Below, in pieces: positions 51,111 through 59,222 of a stretch of 64,000 nucleotides of DNA. The DNA is from an uncultured Oscillospiraceae bacterium. Its GTDB lineage: Bacteria > Bacillota > Clostridia > Oscillospirales > Oscillospiraceae. The first letter of the stretch is position 1, and each line of letters starts with the position of its first letter. A program made the translations under genes and the position numbers. The stretch lies in the NCBI GenBank assembly GCA_910587505.1, contig CAJULD010000008.1, positions 24,824-88,823 of the forward strand. Reading direction: 5' to 3'. Under the pieces are notes generated by a model that was not told the DNA's origin, did not search any database, and saw only the letters and a list, made by a program, of their open reading frames with translations.

Positions 51111-52835
51111 ATGAATCTTACCACCGCCAGCCGCACCTTCCAGCTGCTCAACCGTATTATGGACGTGCGCGTCTCCACCGAGCCCTTCCTTCCTCCCGTT
51201 CCGGAGAAACCCGCCATTCCGCTGGAAGCGGCGCGGCAGCCCTTTCCCCGCGTCACGCCGGAGAGCCAGGGCATCTCCTCCCGGCATATCCGGAATTTTC
51301 TGGAGGAACTGGAGCGCGGCCGGGATCTGTACACACAGGATGTGATGATCCTCCGCAGCGGGAAGGTGGTCTGCGAGGCCGCCTTCGGCGCGCAGGACCT
51401 GCGCGCGGCGAAGTATACCTTCTCTGCCTGCAAAAGCGTGGTCTCCCTGGCCATCGGGCTTCTGGTGGACGACGGAGCGCTGTCCGTTCAGGACGAGCTG
51501 GCGGACATCTTTGACGGGGACGGCTCCGCCAGTCTCCGCCGCCGGTTGAAGGGCATGACGGTAGAGGACCTGCTGACCATGCGCTCCGGCGTGCTGTTCA
51601 CCGAGGCGGAAGCCCTGACGGAAACGGACTGGACCCGCCGGTTCCTGAGCGACTCCCTCAAGGGTGAGCCGGGAGCGGAATTTGCCTACAGCAGCCTGAA
51701 CACCTACATGCTCTCCGCCGTTGTCTGCCGCAGGGCGGGAAAAAGTCTGACGGAATTTCTCCGGGAGCGGCTGTTTGACCCCATGGGCATCACGGACATC
51801 CACTGGGAGACCTGCCCCAAGGGCATCGAAAAGGGCGGCTGGGGGCTCTATATCCGCGCGGAGGATCTGGCCAAGCTGGGCCAGCTGGTAATGGACGGCG
51901 GACTGTGGCAGGGCCGGCGACTTCTGTCCCGGGAGTATCTGGCCGCCGCTCTTACCGCCCACGCCCAGCCGCCGGCGGAAACCGGGGATTTCAATTACGG
52001 CTATCAGATCTGGGTGGGCCGGCACGAGAACACTTTCCTCTTTAACGGCATGCTGGGGCAAAACGTTCTGGGCTTTCTGGACACCGGGATCATCGTCCTG
52101 ACTCACGCCGGGGCGGACACGGATTTTCAGGAGAGCCGGTATTTTGAAATCGTCAGCCGGTATTTTGGCGGTGCCTTCCCCGCCCGGCTTCCCGAGGACG
52201 CCGCCGCGCAGGAGGAACTGTCCGCCCGTATCCGCGCATTATCCGCCTACAGCCGGGAGACGGAGCCCGCCGGCGCTGCCGCCGCGCCGTTTCTCAACCG
52301 CTCCTTCACCGTCCGGGATCGCCGCGCCGCCTCCGCCGGGTTGCTGCCTCTGGCATTGCAGGCGCTGTACAACTGCTATACCGCCGGGGTCTCCTCCGTG
52401 GCCGTCAGCATCAAAGGCGGACTGCCGGAGCTGATTTACCGGGAAGCGGACGCGCTGTACCGCTTCCCCGTCGGCCTGGGCCGTCCCGCCGTCACCCGGC
52501 TGGATTTCCATGGGAACGTGTTCCACGCGGCGGCCCTGGGCCGCTTTACCTGCGACGAAGAGGATCGCCCGGTCTTCCGCATCCGTCTGGAATTCATTGA
52601 GACGCCCTGCGTCCGGATTATCAAGCTGGTTCTGGACGGAGACCGCCTGCTCCTCCGGCAGACGGAGACGCCGGGGATTCCCTACATCAGCGGCAAGCTG
52701 TGTCAGGCGGCGCAGTCGCCTCTGTACCGGCCGCTGCTGCTGGTGGCTGCCGGCGGCACGGAGGAGGATTTCCTCATTTTCAGGACGCAGCAGATTTTAT
52801 CTCCCGAGCTCATCTGCGAAGAGAGCGGGAGATGA
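51111..52835 (+). CDS. Serine hydrolase, beta-lactamase/CubicO-like, with extra C-terminal domain
   Basis: 574 residues with no signal peptide. The beta-lactamase class C fold (about 45-370) has the nucleophile motif SACK (Ser105, Lys108). The second motif, usually Y-x-N, reads YSS at 193-195, with Asn two residues later. A Trp/Gly-rich segment (NYGYQIWVGRHEN) follows. The C-terminal 190 residues resemble the lipocalin-like or uncharacterised tails of such hydrolases and are unassigned. Likely an esterase or peptidase, not a drug-resistance beta-lactamase. Confidence 0.85.
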   Translation: MNLTTASRTFQLLNRIMDVRVSTEPFLPPVPEKPAIPLEAARQPFPRVTPESQGISSRHIRNFLEELERGRDLYTQDVMILRSGKVVCEAAFGAQDLRAAKYTFSACKSVVSLAIGLLVDDGALSVQDELADIFDGDGSASLRRRLKGMTVEDLLTMRSGVLFTEAEALTETDWTRRFLSDSLKGEPGAEFAYSSLNTYMLSAVVCRRAGKSLTEFLRERLFDPMGITDIHWETCPKGIEKGGWGLYIRAEDLAKLGQLVMDGGLWQGRRLLSREYLAAALTAHAQPPAETGDFNYGYQIWVGRHENTFLFNGMLGQNVLGFLDTGIIVLTHAGADTDFQESRYFEIVSRYFGGAFPARLPEDAAAQEELSARIRALSAYSRETEPAGAAAAPFLNRSFTVRDRRAASAGLLPLALQALYNCYTAGVSSVAVSIKGGLPELIYREADALYRFPVGLGRPAVTRLDFHGNVFHAAALGRFTCDEEDRPVFRIRLEFIETPCVRIIKLVLDGDRLLLRQTETPGIPYISGKLCQAAQSPLYRPLLLVAAGGTEEDFLIFRTQQILSPELICEESGR

Positions 52836-52927
52836 TTGCAGAGCGGGGGCTTTTGGCCCTCGCTCTCTTTTTGCACCCTCCGTGTCCCTCCGGCATACAA
52901 TGGGAATGACCAGGAGAGTGATAATCT

Positions 52928-53368
52928 ATGGCTTACTCTGATCGAGAACTGCTGGCACGGCTGATCGAGTGCGAGGCCGGAGGGGAAGGAACCGACGGAA
53001 TGAAGGCGGTAGCCGGCGTGGTGATGAACCGCGTCCACGCCACAGGCGGCGAATACGCGCGGGTGGGGCAGGGCAGCATCCGGAAAATCATCTTCCAGCC
53101 CTATCAGTTCGTATGCGCCAGCGAAACGGAAGGCGGCGCGTACAACCCGCAGAACATATACAACATGCGCCCCGAGGCGATTCATTATGAGATCGCCGAC
53201 TGGGCCATCGCCGGCAACCGCCTTCCGGACGTGGCGGAATCCCTCTGGTTCTACAACCCCTTCAGCCCCAAATGCCGCAATAATTTCCCCACCGCCGTGG
53301 GCTACTGGCAGACCCGCATTGGGGATCATTGTTTTTACAACCCCACAAGCGCCTACTACAACACATAA
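52928..53368 (+). CDS. cwlJ: Spore cortex-lytic/cell wall hydrolase, CwlJ/SleB family
   Basis: Predicted spore cortex-lytic enzyme acting in germination. The 146 residues are a lone Hydrolase_2 domain with the catalytic Glu in RLIECEAGGEGTDGMKAVAG and the downstream MNRV and SLWFYNP motifs. No signal peptide, as in CwlJ and unlike SleB. The next gene is GerQ-like, the CwlJ partner in Bacillus, so CwlJ is the better name. RBS is GGAGAGTG-like. Start as given. Confidence 0.88.
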   Translation: MAYSDRELLARLIECEAGGEGTDGMKAVAGVVMNRVHATGGEYARVGQGSIRKIIFQPYQFVCASETEGGAYNPQNIYNMRPEAIHYEIADWAIAGNRLPDVAESLWFYNPFSPKCRNNFPTAVGYWQTRIGDHCFYNPTSAYYNT

Positions 53369-53388
53369 ACAGTCAAAAGGAGTGGTAC

Positions 53389-53922
53389 ATGATGCAGCAG
53401 CAGATCAATCCCCCCGTCCCGGCCGCGCCGGACGAAACCGGCTACTATATGCCCAACGAGACCGCCGGTCAGAATGAAAGCTGGGTCTACGGCAACCCCG
53501 CCCTGAACGGCGAACAGGGCGCCGTCCAGACGCCGATTCCCGGTATGAACGGCGGAGAGGTCCGTAACGCCGCTTCCAGCGCAGCCGCCCAGAGCATGCG
53601 GATGAAGAACCCGGTAAACATGGCCCATACCCATATGCCCGTTGACGCGGAGGAAGCGTACCAGGCGTCCCTGCGCAGCCTGCTGGATCGAAACGTCGGA
53701 TACTTCGTGGTGGCCACCTTTCTGGTGGGCCCCAATCAGCCCGTCACCTGGCAGGGCATCCTCCACTCGGTGGGAAGCGACTATATCGTCCTGTATCAGC
53801 CCGATTACGAGCGGTACATTTCCGGCGACCTCTATTCCCTGAAGTTTGTCCAGTTCCATAATCTCAAGGGCGTCCCCTACTGCGCCGCCGCCCAGAGCTG
53901 GCAGGGACACCAGAACCTCTGA
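53389..53922 (+). CDS. gerQ: Spore coat protein GerQ
   Basis: Spore coat protein needed for CwlJ localisation or activity. The 177 residues have a low-complexity, Asn/Gln/Pro-rich N-terminal half and the conserved GerQ domain from about 105: NVGYFVVATFLVGPNQ followed by the YIVLYQPDYERYISGD-type strands. ATG 53389 (or 53392) is preceded by AAGGAG. Immediately follows the cwlJ-like gene by 20 bases. Expression is expected in the mother cell late in sporulation, though I see no clear sigma-E/K box. Confidence 0.9.
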   Translation: MMQQQINPPVPAAPDETGYYMPNETAGQNESWVYGNPALNGEQGAVQTPIPGMNGGEVRNAASSAAAQSMRMKNPVNMAHTHMPVDAEEAYQASLRSLLDRNVGYFVVATFLVGPNQPVTWQGILHSVGSDYIVLYQPDYERYISGDLYSLKFVQFHNLKGVPYCAAAQSWQGHQNL

Positions 53923-53979
53923 TGCCCTCAGAAAAAGAATCCGCTCCCGCCTTTTTCTGAAATAAGGAATGTACACCAG

Positions 53980-54012
53980 GGCCCCCTGCCGCGCTATACG
54001 CGGCAGGGGGCC
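53980..54012. terminator. Terminator between gerQ and the small membrane protein gene
   Basis: A perfect 14-bp stem, GGCCCCCTGCCGCG, around CTATA, located between convergent genes. Confidence 0.75.
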
Positions 54013-54025
54013 GGGATGCGCTCGT

Positions 54026-54196
54026 TTACCGGTCCAGCGTCTCCTTCACGGAAACCGCTGCGGCGTCCACGGCGTCCGTGGCCGTCTGCATGGCCCGGCC
54101 GGCGGCAGTCTTTCTGGCGGTGTTGGTATGCATCGCCAGATCTGCCGCCGCACCGGCCACCGCGCCCAGCAGCATCCCCTTTAAAAAGCCTTTCAT
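54026..54196 (-). CDS. Small YtxH-like protein
   Basis: A 56-residue protein, MKGFLKGMLLGAVAGAAADL then an Ala/Thr-rich amphipathic tail (KTAAGRAMQTATDAVDAA). The glycine-alanine helix followed by a coiled tail resembles short YtxH/general-stress proteins, but the match is weak. ATG 54196 is seven bases after AAGGAGT. Confidence 0.65.
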   Translation of the reverse strand: MKGFLKGMLLGAVAGAAADLAMHTNTARKTAAGRAMQTATDAVDAAAVSVKETLDR

Positions 54197-54275
54197 GTCA
54201 TCCACTCCTTCTCCCGGTCTGCAGGTAGTATTTCCGGCGTCCTGAAAAATAAGCGCGGCGGCCGGCATTTATCAT

Positions 54276-54304
54276 TTGCCAAATGCAGACAATTCCTATA
54301 TAAT
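54276..54304 (+). promoter_or_regulatory. Promoter of the HD-phosphatase operon
   Basis: TTGCCA, 17 bases, TATAAT, divergent from the small YtxH-like gene. Confidence 0.75.
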
Positions 54305-54334
54305 ATGCAGGACAGACCGGAGAGGAGAATCACA

Positions 54335-55036
54335 ATGAACCAGAAGACCTTTGCCCTGCTGGAAAACTGCATGCGCGCCTGCATGGGGGATTCCGCCCAC
54401 GACGCCGAGCACGTCCGCCGGGTGCTGTACCTGGCCCTGACCATCGCGGAGACGGAGCCCTCCGCCAATCGGGACGTGCTGATTGCCGCCAGCCTGCTCC
54501 ACGACATCGGCCGGGAGGAGCAGTTCCGGAATCCCGGCCTCTGCCACGCCCGGGCAGGCGCGGAAAAGGCATACCGCTTCCTGCTGGATCACGGCTTTTC
54601 CGAAGACTTCGCCGCCCACGTCCGGGACTGTGTCCGTACCCACCGGTTCCGTTCCGACGACCCGCCGGCCAGCCTGGAGGCAAAAATTCTTTTTGACGCG
54701 GACAAGCTGGACGTGACCGGAGCCATCGGCATGGCGCGGACGTTCTTCTACGCGGCACAGGTGGGCCAGCCGCTGTACACCCTGCTTCCGGACGGCACGG
54801 TGTCCGACGGTACGGCGGAGGAGCCGGCGGGCGTCCACTCCGTCCTCCGGGAGTACAGAGTCAAGCTGGAGGGCCTGTACGGCCGTTTTCTCACCCGGCG
54901 GGGCGGGGAGCTGGCCCGGCAGCGGCAGGCCGCGGCTGTCCGCATTTACCGTGACATTCTGGCGGAGGCCGGGGCGGCCTATGAGACCGGAGGGCGCATC
55001 CTCCGGGAATATGTAACGGAGGGACCGCAGACATGA
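54335..55036 (+). CDS. HD-domain hydrolase
   Basis: Metal-dependent phosphohydrolase of 233 residues. The HD ligands are visible as HDAEHV (near 26), LLHDIGREEQF (near 55) and the later FDADKLD (near 127). Relatives act on nucleotides or are of the YedJ type; the substrate is unknown. ATG 54335 follows GAGGAGAA. Its stop overlaps the next start (ATGA), so it is coupled with the phosphatase fusion. Confidence 0.88.
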   Translation: MNQKTFALLENCMRACMGDSAHDAEHVRRVLYLALTIAETEPSANRDVLIAASLLHDIGREEQFRNPGLCHARAGAEKAYRFLLDHGFSEDFAAHVRDCVRTHRFRSDDPPASLEAKILFDADKLDVTGAIGMARTFFYAAQVGQPLYTLLPDGTVSDGTAEEPAGVHSVLREYRVKLEGLYGRFLTRRGGELARQRQAAAVRIYRDILAEAGAAYETGGRILREYVTEGPQT

Positions 55037-56040
55037 CTACCAGAATTTTTCTGATCCGCCACGCCGAGGCGGAGGGCAACCTCTTCCGGGTGGCCCACGG
55101 CCAGTATGACAGCGTTATTACGCCCCAGGGCTACCGGCAGCTGGCCTGCCTCCGGGAGCGGTTCAAAGGCGAGCGTCTTGACGCCGTCTATGGCAGCGAC
55201 CTGACCCGCACCCATACCACGGCCTCCGCCCTGTACGCGCCCCGGAACCTGCCCTTCCGCCCCATGCCGCTGCTGCGGGAGATCCGGCTGGGAATCTGGG
55301 AGCAGATGACCTGGGGCGAGATAGAGCGGATGGACCGGGAGATGTACGTGGATTTCAATAAGCGCCCGAACCGGTGGCAGGTGGAGGGCGCGGAGACCTT
55401 TTCCCAGGTCCGGGACCGGATGCTGGAGGGCATCCGCCGTATCGCTGCGGAAAATTCCGGCGGCACGGCGGCAGCCGCCAGTCACGGCGCGGCCCTCCGG
55501 ACCCTGCTGGGCACGCTGGAGGGCATGACGCTGGAGGAAATCGGCCGGACCGGCCACGGGGACAACACCGCCGTCTCCCTGCTGGAGGTTGACGGGGAGG
55601 ATATCCGGGTGATCTTCCGGGACGACGCGTCCCACCTGCCGGACCAGTTGTCCACCTTTCGCCGCCAGAGCTGGCACAAAGACGACGCCGCCACCGAGCC
55701 GGGGCTGTGGTTCCGGACCCTCCGGGAGGACGAAGAGGGCCGGGACGCACTGGCGATGCTGGAGGAGGATGTTGTGGGCCGGATCGCCGGGGCGCTGGAG
55801 CCGGAGGCGCTGCGGATCACGGAATATGAGCTGGTTCCCCCGCTCCGGGGCCGGGGCTATGGCGTGCAGCTGCTGGGCCAGGCGGTGCAGTACGCCAGAG
55901 CCCATGGGCGGGAGACCCTGGTCCTCACCTGCCCGGAGGAGCTGGAGGGTTATTTTGCCAGATACGGATTCGTTTCTTCCGGGGGAGAAATGGCGATGGA
56001 TTTAAGACGGATTGTGCGGGAGATACCGCCGGCGGAATAA
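55033..56040 (+). CDS. Histidine phosphatase fused to a GNAT acetyltransferase
   Basis: 335 residues in two domains. Residues 1-200 are a phosphoglycerate-mutase-like phosphatase with LIRHAEAEGN (RHG-type, His10), Arg55-type SDLTRTHTTA, the acid segment LREIRLGIWE and AASHGAALR. Residues about 210-335 form a GNAT fold with PPLRGRGYGVQLLGQAV and YFARYGFVSSGGE. The fusion is in frame with no stop or shift. What is dephosphorylated or acetylated is not known. Confidence 0.88.
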   Translation: MTTRIFLIRHAEAEGNLFRVAHGQYDSVITPQGYRQLACLRERFKGERLDAVYGSDLTRTHTTASALYAPRNLPFRPMPLLREIRLGIWEQMTWGEIERMDREMYVDFNKRPNRWQVEGAETFSQVRDRMLEGIRRIAAENSGGTAAAASHGAALRTLLGTLEGMTLEEIGRTGHGDNTAVSLLEVDGEDIRVIFRDDASHLPDQLSTFRRQSWHKDDAATEPGLWFRTLREDEEGRDALAMLEEDVVGRIAGALEPEALRITEYELVPPLRGRGYGVQLLGQAVQYARAHGRETLVLTCPEELEGYFARYGFVSSGGEMAMDLRRIVREIPPAE

Positions 56041-56084
56041 CCGGCGGCGCTGCGCTCCCCCGCTTCCTTTCTGATTCGCCCCTG

Positions 56085-56320
56085 CCGGGGCGGCGGCCTG
56101 ACGGCCGAAGTCTTTCAGGGCCCGGCCTCCCGAAAGAGGGAGCAGTCGCTCGCGGGACAGAGCAACCCCTCACCTGCGCCTGCGGTTCAAGCGCGTTTTT
56201 GCCCGCTTTTGCCACGGGGCAAAAGCAGGTCCCGGAGATATCGAAAAGAAAAAGCAGCGCGGCCCCCAGGGCCGCGGATCAAACGTCCGCCGCGCCCCTG
56301 CGGCCGCGGCGGAGAAAAGA
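56085..56320. repeat. Hairpin-rich intergenic repeat
   Basis: No gene is seen in the 287 bases between the phosphatase fusion and the YgiQ gene. Palindromic stretches include CCCTGCCGGGGCGG, CCTGACGG-type arms, TTTTTGCCCGCTTTTG/CGGGGCAAAAGCAGG and GCGGCCCC/GGGCCGC. The order of pieces (GGCGGC..GCCGAAGTC, CGGG..CAGAGCAAC, TTTTGCC..GGGCAAAA) parallels the array at 20297-20850, so the two are probably related elements. Confidence 0.55.
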
Positions 56321-56327
56321 GGCTTCT

Positions 56328-58250
56328 ATGGCAGATCGCTCTGATTTCCTCCCTGTCTCCAGGGAGGAAATGACCCAAAGAGACTGGTGGTACTACGACT
56401 TTCTGGTGGTCACCGCCGACGCCTATGTGGACCACCCCTCCTTCGGCACGGCCATCATCGCCCGCTGTCTGGAGGCGGAGGGGTACCGGGTGGCCGTACT
56501 GGCACAGCCGGACTGGCACAGTGCGGAAGACTTCCGCGCCATGGGGAAGCCCCGGTACGGCGTGTTCATCGGCGGGGGAAACATCGACTCCATGGTGGCC
56601 CACTACACAGCCGCCAAAAAGCGCCGGTCCTCCGACGCCTACAGCCCAGGAAACAAAATGGGCCTGCGCCCCGACCGGCCCACCATCGTCTATGCAGGCC
56701 GCGCCAGGGAGGCCTTCCCGGAAACGCCCGTCATCATCGGAGGCCTGGAGGCCAGTCTGCGGCGGTTTGCCCACTACGACTACTGGGACGACGCGGTGCG
56801 CCGGTCCATCCTCTTTGACGCGGGAGCGGACCTGCTGGTCTACGGCATGGGCGAGCGGGCCACCAGGGAGATTGCGGCGCGGCTGGCGAAGGGCGAGGCG
56901 GCGGAGCGCCTGACGGACATCCGGGGGACGGCCTACGCCGCCAGGGCGCCAGAGGTCCCCTTCGGGAGCGTCGCGGTCCCCTCCTTTGAGGCGGTGGTTT
57001 CGGACAGGCGGGATTACGCTCTGGCCACCAGAATTGAGTACGAGGAGCACGACCCCATCCGGGGCCGGGCCATCCTCCAGCCCCATGGGGACCGGGTGCT
57101 GGTGGTTAATCCCCCCGCCATGCCCCTTTCCCGGGAGGAGCTGGACTTTGTGGCGGAGCTGCCCTACGCCAGGGAAGTCCACCCCATGTACGGGCCTCTG
57201 GGCGGCGTGGCCGCCATCGAGGAGGTCCGGTTCTCCGTCACCCACAACCGGGGATGCTTCGGCGGGTGCAATTTCTGCTCTCTGGCCTTCCACCAGGGTC
57301 GAATGATTACCTCCCGCAGTCACGAGAGCGTAGTCCGGGAGGTGGAGGGCTTCACCCGTGATCCGAAATTCAAAGGGTACGTCCACGATGTGGGGGGACC
57401 CTCCGCCAATTTCCGGCATCCCAGCTGCAGGCAGCAGCTGAAAAGCGGCATGTGCAAAAACCGCTCCTGTCTGGCGCCCACCCCCTGTAAGAACATCGAT
57501 CCCAGCCACGCCGACTATCTGGCCCTGCTGCGGAAGGTGCGGGCCGTGCCGGGGGTGAAGAAGGTATTCATCCGCAGCGGCATCCGGTTCGACTACCTGC
57601 TGTGCGAGCGCAACAGCGAGTTTCTGTCCGAGCTGGTGCGCCACCACGTGTCCGGGCAGCTGAAGGTGGCCCCGGAGCACTGCTCCGCCCGGGTGCTGGA
57701 CTACATGGGCAAGCCCCATTTCGAGGTCTATGAGCGGTTTCAGGATAAGTACCGGCGGCTCAACCAGCGCTACGGTCTGGAGCAGTATCTGGTACCCTAT
57801 CTGATGAGCAGCCATCCCGGCTGCACGCTGGAGGACGCGGTGGAGCTGGCGGTATTTCTTAACAAAACGGGCCGCCAGCCGGAGCAGGTTCAGGACTTCT
57901 ACCCCACGCCGGGGACCCTGTCCACCTGCATGTGGTACACGGAGCTGGACCCCCGGACCATGGAGCCGGTGTATGTGGCCAAAAGCGCCCACGACAAGGC
58001 GCTGCAAAGAGCGCTGCTGCAATGGAAGCGCCCGGAGCTGCGGCGGCTGGTAATCGAGGCGCTCCACAGGGCGGGGCGGGAGGACCTGATCGGATATGGG
58101 AAGGACTGTCTGGTCCGGCCTCTGACGCGTCCTCAGGCGGAGGCGCGGACCACCCGTCCGAACGGAAAGCCGGCGGGTGGAAATCGCCGCTCCTCCTCCA
58201 GGTCCGGCAGGACCGCCTCCAGGCGCGGGCGGAAACCGGGGAAAGAATGA
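56328..58250 (+). CDS. YgiQ-family radical SAM protein
   Basis: Conserved radical SAM protein of unknown substrate, 640 residues. The N-terminal YgiQ domain (about 1-300) starts MADRSDFLPVSREEMTQRDW. The radical SAM triad is in HNRGCFGGCNFC (near 307-318). A further conserved SCxAPxPCKN-type cysteine cluster follows near 384, and a basic tail ends the protein. ATG 56328 follows AGAGG and matches the family N-terminus; earlier codons belong to the repeat region. Confidence 0.92.
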   Translation: MADRSDFLPVSREEMTQRDWWYYDFLVVTADAYVDHPSFGTAIIARCLEAEGYRVAVLAQPDWHSAEDFRAMGKPRYGVFIGGGNIDSMVAHYTAAKKRRSSDAYSPGNKMGLRPDRPTIVYAGRAREAFPETPVIIGGLEASLRRFAHYDYWDDAVRRSILFDAGADLLVYGMGERATREIAARLAKGEAAERLTDIRGTAYAARAPEVPFGSVAVPSFEAVVSDRRDYALATRIEYEEHDPIRGRAILQPHGDRVLVVNPPAMPLSREELDFVAELPYAREVHPMYGPLGGVAAIEEVRFSVTHNRGCFGGCNFCSLAFHQGRMITSRSHESVVREVEGFTRDPKFKGYVHDVGGPSANFRHPSCRQQLKSGMCKNRSCLAPTPCKNIDPSHADYLALLRKVRAVPGVKKVFIRSGIRFDYLLCERNSEFLSELVRHHVSGQLKVAPEHCSARVLDYMGKPHFEVYERFQDKYRRLNQRYGLEQYLVPYLMSSHPGCTLEDAVELAVFLNKTGRQPEQVQDFYPTPGTLSTCMWYTELDPRTMEPVYVAKSAHDKALQRALLQWKRPELRRLVIEALHRAGREDLIGYGKDCLVRPLTRPQAEARTTRPNGKPAGGNRRSSSRSGRTASRRGRKPGKE

Positions 58251-58295
58251 CCGGTTCCATGAACCGACAAAAATCGCTTTCCCTGAAAAATATGT

Positions 58296-58324
58296 TTGCA
58301 TTTCAACAATATATCTGGTAGGAT
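58296..58324 (+). promoter_or_regulatory. Promoter of the ferredoxin gene
   Basis: TTGCAT, 17 bases, TAGGAT, 40 bases before the start, with an AGGAGG site. Confidence 0.6.
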
Positions 58325-58364
58325 AGAGGAGTAATCATTCCAACAAACAGGAGGCCATCCTTAT

Positions 58365-58757
58365 ATGAAAAAACTGGTTGTCAGCAAAGAGAATCCCTGC
58401 AAGGCGTGTCTCAGCTGCGTGCGCGCCTGCTCCGAGGCGTTTTATAAGGAGTTCAATCCCGACCTCAGCTGCATCCGCGTAGTTGCCAGGCCGGACGGCG
58501 AGCCCAAGGTGCAAAACTGCATCATGTGCGGCAAGTGCGCCCGCGTGTGCCCGGAGAGCGCCATTTCCCAGAACGCCAAGGGCGTTTACATGATTGACAA
58601 GCGCAAGTGCGTAGGCTGCGGCGAGTGCGTCAAGAGCTGTCCCATGCAGGTGATGGTCATGCCCGCCGTCGAGAACGCCCGGCCCAGCAAGTGCATCGCC
58701 TGCGGCATCTGCGCCAAGGCCTGCCCCATGGGAATTCTCTCCGTAGAGGAGAAATAA
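58365..58757 (+). CDS. Polyferredoxin-like protein with four [4Fe-4S] motifs
   Basis: Electron carrier of 130 residues with four C-x2-C-x2-C-x3-C motifs: Cys12/15/18/22, 52/55/58/62, 82/85/88/92 and 110/113/116/120. The last three are followed by Pro, as in bacterial ferredoxins; the first has Ser. It has no other domain, so it probably serves a partner oxidoreductase outside the window. It is monocistronic, with MITE copy 4 about 60 bases downstream. Confidence 0.9.
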   Translation: MKKLVVSKENPCKACLSCVRACSEAFYKEFNPDLSCIRVVARPDGEPKVQNCIMCGKCARVCPESAISQNAKGVYMIDKRKCVGCGECVKSCPMQVMVMPAVENARPSKCIACGICAKACPMGILSVEEK

Positions 58758-58815
58758 GTCTGCATAAGCTACATAGCCGGACAGGAGAGGGGGAGGTTCC
58801 CCCTCTCTTTTCCTG

Positions 58816-58976
58816 GAAGCAGTACCAACAGGCGAAGTGCGCAGATTGACGGGAAAATTTTTTGACCGGCAGGGAAGGAAAGCGCAGGAATCCTGACGGA
58901 TTTCAGGCTTTTCTCACGCAGTCCGGACGAAAATTTTTCCGTCCGGATGTCTGCTCCCGCCTGTTGGTTCAGCTTC
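58816..58976 (+). repeat. MITE-like element, copy 4 (161 bp)
   Basis: Ends are GAAGCAGTACCAACAGGCG and CGCCTGTTGGTTCAGCTTC. The interior is nearly identical to copy 1 over the core. Flanks are CTG and TTA, so no clean target duplication survives. Confidence 0.85.
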
Positions 58977-58984
58977 TTACTCCT

Positions 58985-59105
58985 TCCCTGAAGACTGCGG
59001 GACGGCCTGCGGCCGCCCCACGGGTTCTGGCGGCTTTGAGGCAGTTTTTGTTTGCGCAAAAAGCACTTGCGGGGTCCGGGGCCGCGCAGGCCCCGGACGG
59101 GAAAG
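58985..59105. repeat. Hairpin-rich stretch before pfk
   Basis: Palindromes GGGACGGCCTGCGGCCGCCCC, TTTTTGTTTGCGCAAAAA and GGTCCGGGGCC/GGCCCCGGAC. The last resembles the GGGTCCGGGGGCGCGGAGCC motif at 20781-20800. No gene seen. Confidence 0.5.
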
Positions 59106-59141
59106 AGGAAATTGATTTCAACGATTTTCGCTTCTCCCCCC

Positions 59142-59170
59142 TTGTACCCTGAAAAAAATTGCGCTATAAT
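59142..59170 (+). promoter_or_regulatory. Sigma-A promoter of pfk
   Basis: TTGTAC, 17 bases, TATAAT, about 50 bases before the start. Confidence 0.7.
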
Positions 59171-59222
59171 AACAGAGAAATACCGCTTCCGTCAGGAAGC
59201 AATGAATTGGGAGGGCTTGTTC

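Noticed and set aside
56187..58301. A 704-codon minus-strand frame opposite the YgiQ gene
   Set aside because: The plus-strand protein has full radical SAM motifs; the antisense reading has none and low-complexity composition.
58862..59152. Short reading frames within the 160-bp repeats (similar small peptides at 6.7, 25.3, 26.5 and 58.9 kb)
   Set aside because: They run through the repeat ends into unrelated flanks and differ between copies; similarity comes from the DNA repeat, not from a conserved protein.
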